64,000 nt of DNA from Haloprofundus salilacus (GTDB lineage Archaea > Halobacteriota > Halobacteria > Halobacteriales > Haloferacaceae). The notes beneath the pieces were generated by a model. It saw only the letters and a program-made list of their open reading frames with translations. It made no database searches and had not been told where the DNA came from. The DNA is taken from positions 434,001 to 498,000 of the forward strand of contig NZ_CP083723.1 of assembly GCF_020150815.1 (NCBI RefSeq). Reading direction: 5' to 3'. The position numbers and the translations under genes were made by a program. The number at the start of each line of letters is the position of its first letter. Within the stretch, counting starts at the first letter, position 1. Positions 17,465 to 26,680 of this stretch are shown here, one piece after another.

Positions 17465-18163
17465 TCAGAACTCCTCTGTCGCTTCCAGTCCCGACCCCGT
17501 GATTCGGAACGTCGCGCTCTCTCCGGCGGCTTTCGAGCGGTGTTTCTCGAGCGTCGCCCGGCGGTTGCCGCCGCGGAACCGGTCGAGGCGGACGACGACG
17601 CCGGTCCAGTGTTCGAGCGTGTGGCCGCCAAGCGCCCGCGCTCGGTCGGTGTCGGGGTCGGTGAACACCTGATTCGTCAGCACGACGGCGATGTCGTGTT
17701 TCCGCGCCAGCGACAGCAGATGCGTCACCTGCCGCGCCACGCGGCGGAGCGACTCGCCGCCCTCACCCTCCATCGTGCGTTCGAGGCGGTAAAAGCCCGT
17801 GGCGCTGTCGAGCACCACGAGGTCCGCTCGCTCGGCGAACTCCTCGACGTCGCGGACGGCCTCCTCCTGTTCGGCGAAGTCGTACGCTTCGGTGACGATG
17901 ACCCGCGAGGCGACGTTCTCGAACGTTTCCTCGTCGTCGACGCGCGCGTCGACGAGTTGGCGGAACCGGTCGATAGAGAGCCCCTCGGTGTCGATGTAGA
18001 CGACGGTCCCGCCCGCGGCGGCGACGTCGACGGCAGCCGACAGCGCAACGTTCGTCTTCCCCGCCGCCGGTGCGCCGTACACCTGCGTCACGGTCCCGCG
18101 TTCGAGACCACCGCCGAGCAGGTCGTCGAGCGGCGCACACCCCGTGGAGAGAGTTTCGGTCAC
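17465..18163 (-). CDS. radB: DNA repair and recombination protein RadB
   Basis: 232-residue RecA/RAD55-family paralogue of RadA, lacking RadA's N-terminal DNA-binding domain. It starts at a GTG (MTETLSTGCAPLDDLLGGGL when read as Met), the standard RadB opening; a longer open frame upstream is basic and not conserved. Walker A GAPAAGKT is at 30-37 and Walker B is ADLVVLDSAT; the segment ALGGHTLEHWTGVVVRLDRF is typical of RadB. RadB acts as a recombination mediator helping RadA load. It is divergent from the RuvC-like gene at 18328 with 164 bases between starts. Confidence 0.94.
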   Translation of the reverse strand: MTETLSTGCAPLDDLLGGGLERGTVTQVYGAPAAGKTNVALSAAVDVAAAGGTVVYIDTEGLSIDRFRQLVDARVDDEETFENVASRVIVTEAYDFAEQEEAVRDVEEFAERADLVVLDSATGFYRLERTMEGEGGESLRRVARQVTHLLSLARKHDIAVVLTNQVFTDPDTDRARALGGHTLEHWTGVVVRLDRFRGGNRRATLEKHRSKAAGESATFRITGSGLEATEEF

Positions 18164-18327
18164 GGTCGGAGTTGGCGCGGTCGGCGGAAAAAGACCCCGG
18201 TACGCCCCCGACGTGCCTCGCAGACGCCGCTTCAAGGCGCGTGACTGGGTCGGCCCGGCTCGGGTTCTCGGCTCCGACCGCGCGCTTCGGACCGTGTTTT
18301 TTAGCTTCCCGGCGTCCAACGAGAGCC

Positions 18328-19140
18328 GTGATAGTCGTCGCGACGGACGATTTCGAACTGTACCACGAGGCGGTCTCCGCTCTGCGCGAGCGCGGCGTGA
18401 CGTTCACGACGGTCCGCCTGGACGACGAACTCCCGGAGACGACGAGCGTCCTCGTCACGGCGCCAGACGACCCCGTCACCGACCTGTCGCCCGACGTGAC
18501 CCACATCAGCACGACCGCCGACGACGTTCGGAAGGCCGTCGAGGAGGCGCTCGCGGTCCTTCGCGGCGGCGGCGACCGGACGGTTATCGGCGTCGACCCC
18601 GGAACACGGCCCGGTATCGCCGTCCTCTCCGGCGAGATGGTCGTCGCCGCGTTTCAGGTTCCGCTCTCGCAGGCGGTCGACGCGATTCGCCGCGAAGCCG
18701 GAGACGCCGTCGACCCGCTCGTCCGCGTCGGCGACGGGGCGCGCCTGCAGAGCGCCCAGATCGTCAACGACCTCGAAGACGTGCCGGTCGAACTCGTCGA
18801 CGAGACGGGGACGACGCCGTATCTCGGGACGGGTGCACGCGGAATGGGCGACGTGCTCGCCGCGGTCAACATCGCCCGTCTGGAGGGCGACCGCGTAGAC
18901 TCCCGGGAGATAGAGCCGACGCCGGGCGAGTTGCAGGTCATCAAGGACCGCTCTCGGAAGCGCTCGGCTCAAAACCGGTCGATAGACGAGTCGCTGGCGC
19001 GTCGCGTCGCCGCGGGCGAGTTGAGTATCGACGAGGCGCTGGACGAGCACCGAAACGGAGCGAGAAGCGACGACCGCGACGGCAGCAACGAGACCGACTC
19101 AGCCAACGGCGACGCCACCGACGATGACGACGAAAACTGA
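18328..19140 (+). CDS. RuvC/RNase H-fold-like protein divergent from radB
   Basis: 270 residues, starting at GTG 18328 with a T-rich TATA-like element (TTTTTTAG, around 18296-18303) at leaderless spacing. Residues 1-80 form a small alpha/beta domain. Residues 85-190 follow the RuvC/RNase H pattern: VIGVDPGTRPGIAVLSG (first strand with Asp90), MVVAAFQVPL, a helix, PVELVDETGTT (Asp158/Glu159) and a closing helix GMGDVLAAVNIARL with Asp175. The tail (190-270) is charged and acidic. The fold suggests a structure-specific nuclease or an inactive relative. Position beside radB supports a recombination role, but function is inferred. Confidence 0.65.
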   Translation: MIVVATDDFELYHEAVSALRERGVTFTTVRLDDELPETTSVLVTAPDDPVTDLSPDVTHISTTADDVRKAVEEALAVLRGGGDRTVIGVDPGTRPGIAVLSGEMVVAAFQVPLSQAVDAIRREAGDAVDPLVRVGDGARLQSAQIVNDLEDVPVELVDETGTTPYLGTGARGMGDVLAAVNIARLEGDRVDSREIEPTPGELQVIKDRSRKRSAQNRSIDESLARRVAAGELSIDEALDEHRNGARSDDRDGSNETDSANGDATDDDDEN

Positions 19141-20472
19141 CTACTCCTCGGCCCGCTCGAACACCGCGTTCTCCGCGCGCCGCATCACCTCGCGAACTGC
19201 CAGTCCCGTCTCCCGCGTCACGACCATCGCGTCGTCGAACTCGGCGCTCCGGTCGTAGACGACGCCGTCGGCGTCGCTGGCGACTTTCACGCTCACCTCG
19301 TAGCGCTCGCCGTCGACCTCCAGCGTCGCCGTCTCGAATACTCTGGAAGCGACCCAGCGATGGCCCGCGCCGTGTTCGCGCACGCCGAGCGTTCCGGTCT
19401 CCTCGGCGAGTTTGCGGGCGACGCGCTCGGCGTCGGCCGGACGGACAATGACCTTCACCAGGTGACCGGGTCGGGATTTCTTCATCGTCGCTGGGAGGAT
19501 GGATACGTCGCGCGCGCCCGCGTCGGCGAGCGTCTCCTGCAGTCCGCCGAGCACTTCGGGCGGTGCGTCGTCGAGATTCGTCTCCAACACGGTGATCTCC
19601 TCGCGCGTGAGTCGACTTCCGCCGTCGCCGACGAGCGCCCGGAGCACGTTCGGGTGGTCGGGGAAGTCGTACCCTCCGGCGCCGTAGCCCGACTCCCGAA
19701 CGCGAATCGTCGGGAGGTGGTCGACGCCCTCGGCGAGGTGGGCGAGAATCGCTGCGCCCGTCGGCGTCAACAGCTCCGCCTCGACGGGACCGCCCTTCAG
19801 CGACCAGTCGGCGCGTTCGGCGATTTCGACGACGGCGGGCGTCGGCACCGGATAGACGCCGTGGCTCATCGATGCCTCGCCGCCGCCGGTCGAAAGCGGC
19901 GTAGTCACGACGCGTTCGATGCCCAAGTCGTCTACCAACAGACACGCGCCGACGATGTCGGCGATTGCGTCGTCCGCGCCGACTTCGTGAAAGTGCGTCT
20001 CGTCGAGGTCGGTGTCGTGGACGGACGCCTCCGCTTCCCCGAGGATGCGGAAGATGCGTAGGGCGTTCGCCTCGGCGCTGCTCGGAAGCGTCATCGACTC
20101 GACGATGTCGACGACTTCGGCGTACGCTCGGTGCGGTCCCGCGCCTTCGGCGTGGGTATGCGCGTGGCTGTGGCGGTGACCGTCGTCGTGGCCGTGGTCG
20201 TCGTGGCCGTGATGATGGTGATGACTCTCGTGGTCGTCGTGATGGTGGTCGTCGTGATGATGGACGTCGCGTCCGTCTCCGTCCCCGACGAGTACTATGT
20301 CGACCGCCGTCGAATTGATGCCGTTTTTCACCGTCGACCCGACCTCGTATCGAACGTCGAGCGCCTCCTCGACCGGCGACAGCGCTTCGGGGTCCGCCCC
20401 GACCGCCAGCAACGCGGCGAGAATCATGTCGCCGCTCGCACCCATTCGCCCGTCGAACGCGAGTGTGTCCAT
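19141..20472 (-). CDS. larC: nickel-pincer cofactor biosynthesis protein LarC
   Basis: 443 residues opening MDTLAFDGRMGASGDMILAA, the LarC signature. LarC inserts nickel into the pyridinium bis-thiocarboxylate cofactor of lactate racemase and other alpha-hydroxy acid racemases. Residues ~72-116 are a His/Asp-rich stretch (about twenty His), a likely nickel store; DETHFHEVGADDAIADI and PTPAVVEIAERADW are also family motifs. In Lactobacillus the protein is made from two frames by ribosomal frameshifting; here one continuous frame covers both halves. larB, larE and a racemase are not in this window. It ends directly against the stop of the RuvC-like gene. Confidence 0.9.
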   Translation of the reverse strand: MDTLAFDGRMGASGDMILAALLAVGADPEALSPVEEALDVRYEVGSTVKNGINSTAVDIVLVGDGDGRDVHHHDDHHHDDHESHHHHHGHDDHGHDDGHRHSHAHTHAEGAGPHRAYAEVVDIVESMTLPSSAEANALRIFRILGEAEASVHDTDLDETHFHEVGADDAIADIVGACLLVDDLGIERVVTTPLSTGGGEASMSHGVYPVPTPAVVEIAERADWSLKGGPVEAELLTPTGAAILAHLAEGVDHLPTIRVRESGYGAGGYDFPDHPNVLRALVGDGGSRLTREEITVLETNLDDAPPEVLGGLQETLADAGARDVSILPATMKKSRPGHLVKVIVRPADAERVARKLAEETGTLGVREHGAGHRWVASRVFETATLEVDGERYEVSVKVASDADGVVYDRSAEFDDAMVVTRETGLAVREVMRRAENAVFERAEE

Positions 20473-20703
20473 ACAGGATGAGTCCCCGCGAGAGAGAAAA
20501 ACCCCCGTCGTCGACGGCGACTCGCCGCGTTCGCGACGTGTCAGTCGCGAGTGTTGGGGCGGTAGCGATATGTACGACGGCGTCGTACCGTGCTACACCG
20601 TGACATTGATACGTTCAACGGGGCTGAGTACGGCCGAAACCCCCGGGAGCAAAGAACTTATCCCGTGTGACCGCCGAACTGCACGTATCCCCGCGAGTAC
20701 ATT

Positions 20704-22929
20704 ATGAACGAAGTCCAACTCGAAGTGGCGAAAGCGTACCCGAACGATTCGGGGCGCGGTATCGCCCGTCTCGACCCGGACACGCTTCTCCACCTGAAGC
20801 TCTCACCGGGCGACATCATCGAAATCGAAGGCGGTGAGACGACCGCTGCGAAGGTCTGGCGCGCTGACCGCCAGGACTGGAACACCGACACCGTCCGCAT
20901 CGACGGCTTCACCCGCCAGAACGCCGACGTCGGCATCGGCGAACGCGTGACGATTCGGAAAGCCGAAGCGAAGAAGGCGAACAAACTGGTGCTCGCGCCG
21001 CCCGAAGAGGCGAGCGTCCAGTTCGGATCCGACGCCGCCGGAATGGTCAAACGCCAGATTCTGAAACGGCCGGTCGTCGAACGCGACATCGTTCCCGTGA
21101 TGTCGAGTACGAACCACCCGTTCATGCGCTCGCCGGGCCAAGCGATTCCGCTCATCGCCGTTGAAACGGACCCATCGGGCGTCTGTCTCATCACCGAAGA
21201 CACCGAGGTCGAACTCCGCGAGGAGCCGATTTCGGGCTTCGAGCGCGCGCAGGGCGGCATCACCTACGAGGACATCGGCGGCCTCCAGGGCGAGATTCAG
21301 CGCGTCCGCGAGATGGTCGAGTTGCCGATGAAGCACCCGCAGATCTTCAAGAAGCTTGGCATCGAGCCGCCGCAAGGGGTGCTTTTGCACGGCCCACCCG
21401 GCACCGGGAAGACCCTGCTCGCGAAAGCCGTCGCCAACGAGACCTCGGCGAGTTTCTTCTCCATCGCCGGTCCCGAGATCATCTCGAAGTACTACGGCGA
21501 GTCCGAACAACAGCTCCGCGAGATCTTCGAGGACGCCAAGGAGGAGTCGCCCGCCATCATCTTCATCGACGAACTCGACTCCATCGCGCCGAAGCGCGAG
21601 GACGTCACCGGCGAGGTCGAACGCCGCGTCGTCGCCCAACTGCTGACGATGATGGACGGTCTCGAAGCCCGCGGTCAGGTCATCGTCATCGCGGCGACCA
21701 ACCGCGTCGACTCCGTCGACCCGGCGCTTCGCCGCCCCGGTCGGTTCGACCGCGAGATCGAAATCGGTGTCCCCGACGAGGTCGGTCGCAAGGAGGTTCT
21801 CCAGATCCACACCCGCGGCATGCCGCTGTCGGACGACGTGAACCTCGACCACCTCGCCGACGAGACCCACGGCTTCGTCGGCGCCGACATCGAGAGCCTG
21901 ACGAAGGAAGCGGCGATGAAGGCGCTGCGGCGCTACCTCCCCGAGATAGACCTCGACGAGGAGGATATCCCGCCGAGCCTCATCGACCGGATGATCGTCA
22001 AACGCAAGGACTTCAGCGGCGCACTCGGCGAAGTCGAACCGAGCGCGATGCGCGAGGTACTCGTCGAACTCCCGAAGATATCGTGGGACGACGTCGGCGG
22101 CCTCTCCGACGCCAAGCAGTCGGTCAAGGAGTCCGTTGAGTGGCCACTAACGACGCCCGAGAAGTTCGACCGGATGGGAATCGAAGCACCCAAAGGCGTG
22201 TTGCTGTACGGCCCGCCGGGCACCGGCAAGACGCTGATGGCGAAAGCCGTCGCCAACGAGACGAACGCGAACTTCATCTCGGTGCGCGGTCCGCAACTGC
22301 TGTCGAAGTGGGTCGGCGAATCCGAGAAGGCGATCCGCCAGACGTTCCGCAAGGCGCGGCAGGTGAACCCGACTGTCATCTTCTTCGACGAACTCGACAG
22401 TCTCGCCCCGAGTCGAGGCCAGGAGATGGGCAACAACGTCTCCGAGCGCGTCGTCAATCAACTGCTGACCGAACTCGACGGTCTCGAAGAGATGGGCGAC
22501 GTGATGGTCATCGGCGCGACCAATCGGCCGGATATGATCGACCCCGCGCTCATCCGCTCGGGTCGCTTCGACCGCCTCGTGCTCATCGGCGAACCCGACG
22601 AGGAAGGTCGCGAGCAGATTCTGAAGATTCACACGCAGAACAGCCCGCTCGCGCCGGACGTGAGCCTCCGCGAGATTGCCGAGATAACCGACGGCTACGT
22701 CGGCTCCGACTTGGAGAGCATCGCCCGCGAGGCGGCCATCGAGGCGCTCCGCGAGGACGACGACGCCGACGAGATCGAGATGCGGCACTTCCGGAAGGCG
22801 ATGGAAAACGTCCGCCCGACTATCACCGAGGACCTGATGGACTACTACGAGCAGATGCGGGACCAGTTCAAGGGCGGCGGCCGCGATCAGTTCGCCGAAC
22901 GCAGCGGCGGTCGGATCGGCTTCCAGTAG
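20704..22929 (+). CDS. cdc48: Cdc48/VAT family AAA+ ATPase
   Basis: 741-residue unfoldase of the archaeal p97/VAT type. The N-terminal domain (1-190, double-psi barrel plus four-stranded barrel) is followed by two AAA modules, each with GPPGTGKT (around 231 and 503), a Walker B Asp-Glu ([28 protein letters not shown]) and arginine fingers in RRPGRFDRE and IRSGRFDRL. It probably extracts and unfolds substrates for the proteasome. The C-terminus ([18 protein letters not shown]) is short, with no hydrophobic-Tyr proteasome-docking motif. Length is standard with no intein. TATA-like ACTTATC (~20656) gives a short leader. A clear copy of the 3'-flanking repeat follows the stop at once. Confidence 0.96.
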   Translation: MNEVQLEVAKAYPNDSGRGIARLDPDTLLHLKLSPGDIIEIEGGETTAAKVWRADRQDWNTDTVRIDGFTRQNADVGIGERVTIRKAEAKKANKLVLAPPEEASVQFGSDAAGMVKRQILKRPVVERDIVPVMSSTNHPFMRSPGQAIPLIAVETDPSGVCLITEDTEVELREEPISGFERAQGGITYEDIGGLQGEIQRVREMVELPMKHPQIFKKLGIEPPQGVLLHGPPGTGKTLLAKAVANETSASFFSIAGPEIISKYYGESEQQLREIFEDAKEESPAIIFIDELDSIAPKREDVTGEVERRVVAQLLTMMDGLEARGQVIVIAATNRVDSVDPALRRPGRFDREIEIGVPDEVGRKEVLQIHTRGMPLSDDVNLDHLADETHGFVGADIESLTKEAAMKALRRYLPEIDLDEEDIPPSLIDRMIVKRKDFSGALGEVEPSAMREVLVELPKISWDDVGGLSDAKQSVKESVEWPLTTPEKFDRMGIEAPKGVLLYGPPGTGKTLMAKAVANETNANFISVRGPQLLSKWVGESEKAIRQTFRKARQVNPTVIFFDELDSLAPSRGQEMGNNVSERVVNQLLTELDGLEEMGDVMVIGATNRPDMIDPALIRSGRFDRLVLIGEPDEEGREQILKIHTQNSPLAPDVSLREIAEITDGYVGSDLESIAREAAIEALREDDDADEIEMRHFRKAMENVRPTITEDLMDYYEQMRDQFKGGGRDQFAERSGGRIGFQ

Positions 22930-23060
22930 AACCTTTTACACTGCGCTCGGCCGCTTCGCGGCCTCGCTCGGTAAAAGGTTCATCAAAAGCACTCCTCCCT
23001 CATTTCGCTCGTTTCACTCGCTCCGTTCGGTCGTCGGCCCGCTCGCTTCGCTCGCGGTAC
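22930..23060 (+). repeat. 3'-flanking modular repeat, copy 2
   Basis: Best-preserved copy. AACCTTTTAC (22930-22939) begins at the first base after the cdc48 stop and is perfectly inverted as GTAAAAGGTT (22971-22980), enclosing a GC-rich hairpin (CGGCCGC...GCGGCC). CATCAAAAGCACTC follows, then a pyrimidine-rich TTCGCTCGTTTCACTCGCTCC tract and TCGTCGGCCCGCTCGC. Confidence 0.75.
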
Positions 23061-23087
23061 GACTACTTGCGACGAATCCGCACGACA

Positions 23088-23828
23088 CTACTCCTCGTCT
23101 TCGACGATCTCCACGTGCTCGCGTAGCCACGCCACCGCCGCGTCGACGGCTCCGGGGTCCTGACTCGTCACCTTGATCCGGTTGTACTCCTCGCCGCTTG
23201 TCGGATAGCTCCCGACTGCGACCTGATACTGGTCGCGGACCTGCGCGAGTTGGGAGGTCACCGCGCCCTCGGGCGCGGGGGTTCGGAGCGTCTGCGAGGT
23301 CACGTCGCCGCCGAACTCGTCGGCGACGAGTTCGAACATCGCGTGCATCTCGCTCGGGATGCCGGGGAAGACGTAGACGTTCTCCATCACGCATCCGGGC
23401 GAGAGACCCGTCGGGTTGAGAAGCGGCCGCGCGCCGTCGGGAATCGACGCCTGCGCGTCGGCGTCGATTTCGAGGTCGTAGTTCTCGGCGAGTTCAGGGT
23501 TCGCCTCGCGGAACGCGGCGACGGTTTCGAGCACGTCCGCTCTCGCGTCGGCGTCGACGGCAAGCGAGATATCGAACGCGGCCGCGACGCCGTCCATCGT
23601 CAGGTCGTCGTGCGTACCGCCGAGACCTCCGGTGACGACGACGGCGTCGTAGTCGTCGCTCCACTCGCGAACCGTCTCCGCGATGACCGACTCCACGTCA
23701 GGGACGGTGAGAATCCGCGTCACCGTCGCGCCTCGCTCGGTCAACTGTCGGGCCAACCACGTTGCATTCGTGTTCTCCGTGTCCCCGGCCAGTAATTCGT
23801 CGCCGACCGTGAGAATCGCCACGTCCAT
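23088..23828 (-). CDS. CinA-like molybdopterin-binding-fold protein (COG1058)
   Basis: 246 residues. MDVAILTVGDELLAGDTENTNATWL and VVVTGGLGGTHDDLTMDGVA are the two signature segments of the MoCF-binding domain shared by CinA and MogA, here in the CinA N-terminal subtype with VFPGIPSEMHAMFE. In CinA this domain is an ADP-ribose/NAD(P)-related pyrophosphatase fused to a nicotinamide mononucleotide deamidase; the deamidase half is absent, as in most archaeal members. Its exact substrate is therefore uncertain. It is convergent with cdc48, with repeat copy 2 between the two. Confidence 0.85.
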   Translation of the reverse strand: MDVAILTVGDELLAGDTENTNATWLARQLTERGATVTRILTVPDVESVIAETVREWSDDYDAVVVTGGLGGTHDDLTMDGVAAAFDISLAVDADARADVLETVAAFREANPELAENYDLEIDADAQASIPDGARPLLNPTGLSPGCVMENVYVFPGIPSEMHAMFELVADEFGGDVTSQTLRTPAPEGAVTSQLAQVRDQYQVAVGSYPTSGEEYNRIKVTSQDPGAVDAAVAWLREHVEIVEDEE

Positions 23829-23885
23829 GTCCGCACTGCGTGCTACGACCGATTAAGCGTTGGTCCGACGGCAGGCAGGGCGGTG

Positions 23886-24038
23886 CGGAGAGTTCGAGTC
23901 GCTGCACCGCGAGCGAGTGAAACGAGCGAGCGGACCGAGGAGAGAACGGAAGCCGCGAAGCGGCTGGAGTGAACGACAAGTGCTTTTGATGCACCTTTTG
24001 CCGAGGGCGCGCGAAGCGCGCCTGCAGCGGAACAGGTG
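23886..24038 (-). repeat. 3'-flanking modular repeat, copy 3
   Basis: Minus-strand copy directly after the stop of the phoU gene at 24039. Reading downstream: GCACCTGTTCCGCTGC, a GCGCGCTTCGCGCGC hairpin, CGGCAAAAGGTGCATCAAAAGCACT, then TTCACTCC...GCTCGCTCGTTTCACTCGC. The inverted arm pair is partly decayed (CCTGTTCCG against CGGCAAAAGG). Confidence 0.6.
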
Positions 24039-24710
24039 CTAGTAGATAAGTTCGTCGTCGTTCTCGATCATGTAGAGCGTCCGAGCGGCGATGTTGACCC
24101 CGTGGTCGCCGACGCGTTCGAGGTCGCGAATCGTCAGGAGGAGTCGGGAGACGTCCTGCATCCAGCTCTCGATGTCCACGTCGGCCGCGGCCTCGCCTTC
24201 GATGAGGTCGCGGACGACGATTTCGCTGGCGGCCTCGCACATCGCGTCGATTTCGTCGTCACGGTCCGCGATAGCGTAACAGGCGTCGGAGTCGTCGTCG
24301 GCGTACGCCGCCATCGCCTCGTCGAGCATTTCCAGCGTCAGGTCGCCGATTCGCTGGATGTCGACGTCGGGGAACACGTCGCGCTTGGCGCTCTTGGCGT
24401 ACTGACCGAGGTTGGTCGCGAGGTCGGCGATACGTTCGAGGTCGGTGATGATCTTGAACGACGCCGCGATGAAGCGGAGGTCGCCCGCGACGGGCTGTTG
24501 GAGGGCGATGAGGTCGATGCACTGCTGTTCGAGGTCGAGGTACATCCGATTTATCTCGGCGTCGCCTTCGATTATCTCCTCGGCGAGTTGGTCGTCTTTC
24601 TGTTCGAGCGCGTCCATCCCCATCCGGAGGCGTTCGCTGACGACTTCGCTCATGTAGAGAACGTCCTCACGGAGAGATTCGAGCTGAGATTGGTATTCGT
24701 TGCGCGGCAT
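24039..24710 (-). CDS. phoU: PhoU-domain phosphate regulator (distal copy)
   Basis: 223 residues with two PhoU three-helix repeats; DLRFIAASFKIITDLERIADLATNL and RDLERVGDHGVNIAARTLYMIEND are the metal- and helix-bundle signatures (E/DxxxD). PhoU couples the Pst transporter to regulation of phosphate genes. The start MPRNEYQSQLESLRED aligns with the neighbouring paralogue; GGAGGT abuts it and a TTTAAGG box lies about 45 bases upstream, so it may have its own promoter. It is closely similar to the phoU at 25127, from which 416 bases separate it, indicating tandem duplication. Confidence 0.92.
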   Translation of the reverse strand: MPRNEYQSQLESLREDVLYMSEVVSERLRMGMDALEQKDDQLAEEIIEGDAEINRMYLDLEQQCIDLIALQQPVAGDLRFIAASFKIITDLERIADLATNLGQYAKSAKRDVFPDVDIQRIGDLTLEMLDEAMAAYADDDSDACYAIADRDDEIDAMCEAASEIVVRDLIEGEAAADVDIESWMQDVSRLLLTIRDLERVGDHGVNIAARTLYMIENDDELIY

Positions 24711-24924
24711 ACCTCCGACATGCGTCGGTCGGCGTAATGTATGTTGTGCCTTAAATGGAGGTGGCGAGTGAACTTCCAAAAAGAGAGGCACAATTCAGTA
24801 CTTCGACGTAGCAGCAGGTGCGGTAACCGTGCGCTCGGACCAGCGGACGACGGGCGGAAGAGTGGCACTTCGCTCCGCGAGCGAACGGAGTTCCTGTGAG
24901 CGACCGCAGAGAATGAACAGGAGC
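24711..24924. other. upstream region of distal phoU
   Basis: This stretch includes the TTTAAGG promoter-like element (plus-strand 24753-24760) and no supported gene. It runs into repeat copy 4, so the whole gap between the two phoU genes is control region plus repeat. Confidence 0.45.
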
Positions 24925-25126
24925 ACGGAAGAGGTTCGATCTTCCGGAGTGAGCGAGCAGGCCGAGGAGTGAGCGGAACGGAGTGAAGCGAACGACGAGT
25001 GTTTTTGATGAACCTTTTACCGAGTGAGTGCGGCGTAGCCGCCCGAACGCGGTTCGAGAGACGCCTGTGGCGTTTCTCGTCGTCTCGAAAGGCGCTGCGC
25101 GCCTTTCGGCGACAGCGTAAAAGGTT
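24925..25126 (-). repeat. 3'-flanking modular repeat, copy 4
   Basis: Begins at the base after the stop of the phoU gene at 25127. Reading downstream on the minus strand: AACCTTTTAC (25117-25126), an expanded GC-rich hairpin region of about 95 bases with several self-complementary stems, GTAAAAGGTT (25011-25020), CATCAAAAACACTC, then the TTCGCTTCACTCCG tract. The outer arms are a perfect 10-bp inverted repeat, identical to copy 2. Confidence 0.75.
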
Positions 25127-25792
25127 CTAGTAGATGAGCGCGTCGTCGCTTTCGACCATGTAGAGCGTCCGAGCGGCGATGTTGACCCCGTGGTCGCCGA
25201 CCCGCTCGATGTCGCGGACTGTGAGCAGAAACCGATTCACCTCGCCGAACAGCGTTTCGTCCCGTTCGTCGGGGTCGGACTCGACGAGGTCGCGGACGAC
25301 GAGTTCGCCGACGCGCTCGCAGAGACCGTCGAGTTCGTCGTCGCGGTCGGCGACCGCGTGGCAGGCGTCGGCGTCTTCGCGCGCGTACGCCGACAGCGCT
25401 TCTTCGACCATCTCGGCCGCGAGTTCGCCGAGGTCCTGCAAGTTCACGTCCGGGAACAGTTCGCGTTCCCGCGAGAGGAGGTAGCCGCAGAGGTTCGCCG
25501 CGAGGTCGGCGATGCGTTCGAGGTCGGTGATGATCTTGAACGAGGCGACGACGACCCGCAGGTCGCCCGCGACGGGTTGCTGGAGCGCGAGGAGGTCGAC
25601 GCAGCGACTTTCGAGGCGGAGGTACCACTCGTTTATCTCGTGGTCGCGCTCGGCGAGCGAGCGCGCGCGCTCGGCGTCGCGAGTTTCGAGCGCAGAGAGC
25701 GTCTTCCGAAAGCGGGCGACGACGGTCTCGCCCATCGCGAGGACTTCGTCGCGCAGTTCGTCGAGGTCGCGCTGGAACTGCTCGCGCGGCAT
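25127..25792 (-). CDS. phoU: PhoU-domain phosphate regulator (pst-linked copy)
   Basis: 221 residues with two PhoU repeats; VASFKIITDLERIADLAANLCGYL and RDIERVGDHGVNIAARTLYM match the family and the downstream paralogue nearly exactly. It starts 6 bases after the pstB stop, so it is the fifth gene of the pstS-C-A-B-phoU unit. PhoU proteins of this type bind the Pst ATPase and restrain uptake when phosphate is plentiful. Sequence divergence from the distal copy lies mostly in the middle (residues 60-120), the likely partner-specific surface. Confidence 0.93.
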   Translation of the reverse strand: MPREQFQRDLDELRDEVLAMGETVVARFRKTLSALETRDAERARSLAERDHEINEWYLRLESRCVDLLALQQPVAGDLRVVVASFKIITDLERIADLAANLCGYLLSRERELFPDVNLQDLGELAAEMVEEALSAYAREDADACHAVADRDDELDGLCERVGELVVRDLVESDPDERDETLFGEVNRFLLTVRDIERVGDHGVNIAARTLYMVESDDALIY

Positions 25793-25798
25793 ACCGAA

Positions 25799-26677
25799 CT
25801 ATCCGAACTTGCCGGTGATGTAGTCTTCGACGCGTTGGCTCTCGGGGTTCTCGAATATCTTCTGAGTGTCGTCGAACTCGACAAGTTCGCCGCCGGTGAG
25901 GAACACCGCGGTCTTGTCGGAGATACGGGCCGCCTGCTGCATGTTGTGCGTGACGATGACGACGGTGTACTCTTCGGCGAGGTCGGCGATGAGGTCTTCG
26001 ACCTGCGAGGTGGCGACGGGGTCGAGCGCCGACGCGGGCTCGTCCATTAGGATGACGTCGGGGTCGACAGCGATGGCGCGGGCGATGCAGAGTCGCTGCT
26101 GTTGCCCGCCGGAGAGGTCGAGACCGGATTCGTCGAGGCGGTCTTTCACCTCGTCCCACAGCGCCGCTGATCTGAGCGCCTGTTCGACCGCTTCGTCCAT
26201 GTTCTCGGTCTTACCCTGTATCTTGAGCCCGTAGGCGACGTTGTCGTAGATGCTCTTCGGGAACGGGTTCGGCGACTGGAATACCATACCGATGCGTCGC
26301 CGGAGCGCGACGGGGTCGACGTCGTCGTCGTAGACGTTCTTCCCCTCGAAGTAGAGTTCGCCGTCGATTCGGCAGGAGTCGATGAGGTCGTTCATCCGGT
26401 TGATACACCGGAGGAACGTCGACTTCCCACAGCCCGACGGGCCGATCATCGCGGTCACCTGTCGCTTCGGAATCTCGATATCGATGTTCTGCAGGGCTTG
26501 CGTCTCCCCGTAGAAGACGTTGAGATCCTTCGACGAGACGACGGTCTCGGTTCGCTTCGGACGGTTCAGTTTGTCGCTTTCGACCACCTCCGAACCGGGC
26601 CGTGGCGACGTCTGCGATTCGACGCTACTGTCGCTATCGGCGCTCGGTTCGGAAGTAGTCATGTTCTCCTTACTCAT
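25799..26677 (-). CDS. pstB: phosphate ABC transporter ATP-binding protein PstB
   Basis: 292-residue ATPase with Walker [10 protein letters not shown] (79-87), signature [16 protein letters not shown], and Walker [14 protein letters not shown], typical PstB. The first ~50 residues are acidic/Ser-rich and not part of the fold. The start at 26677 lies 3 bases beyond the pstA stop; a second Met five codons later (26662) is equally plausible. It energises phosphate import through PstC and PstA. The C-terminus (YITGKFG) is the canonical PstB ending, so the protein is complete. Confidence 0.96.
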   Translation of the reverse strand: MSKENMTTSEPSADSDSSVESQTSPRPGSEVVESDKLNRPKRTETVVSSKDLNVFYGETQALQNIDIEIPKRQVTAMIGPSGCGKSTFLRCINRMNDLIDSCRIDGELYFEGKNVYDDDVDPVALRRRIGMVFQSPNPFPKSIYDNVAYGLKIQGKTENMDEAVEQALRSAALWDEVKDRLDESGLDLSGGQQQRLCIARAIAVDPDVILMDEPASALDPVATSQVEDLIADLAEEYTVVIVTHNMQQAARISDKTAVFLTGGELVEFDDTQKIFENPESQRVEDYITGKFG

Positions 26678-26680
26678 TGT

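Noticed and set aside
20150-20270. Apparent tandem repeat of GTCGTCGTG-type units
   Set aside because: These are His/Asp codons of the LarC metal-rich stretch, not a satellite or CRISPR.
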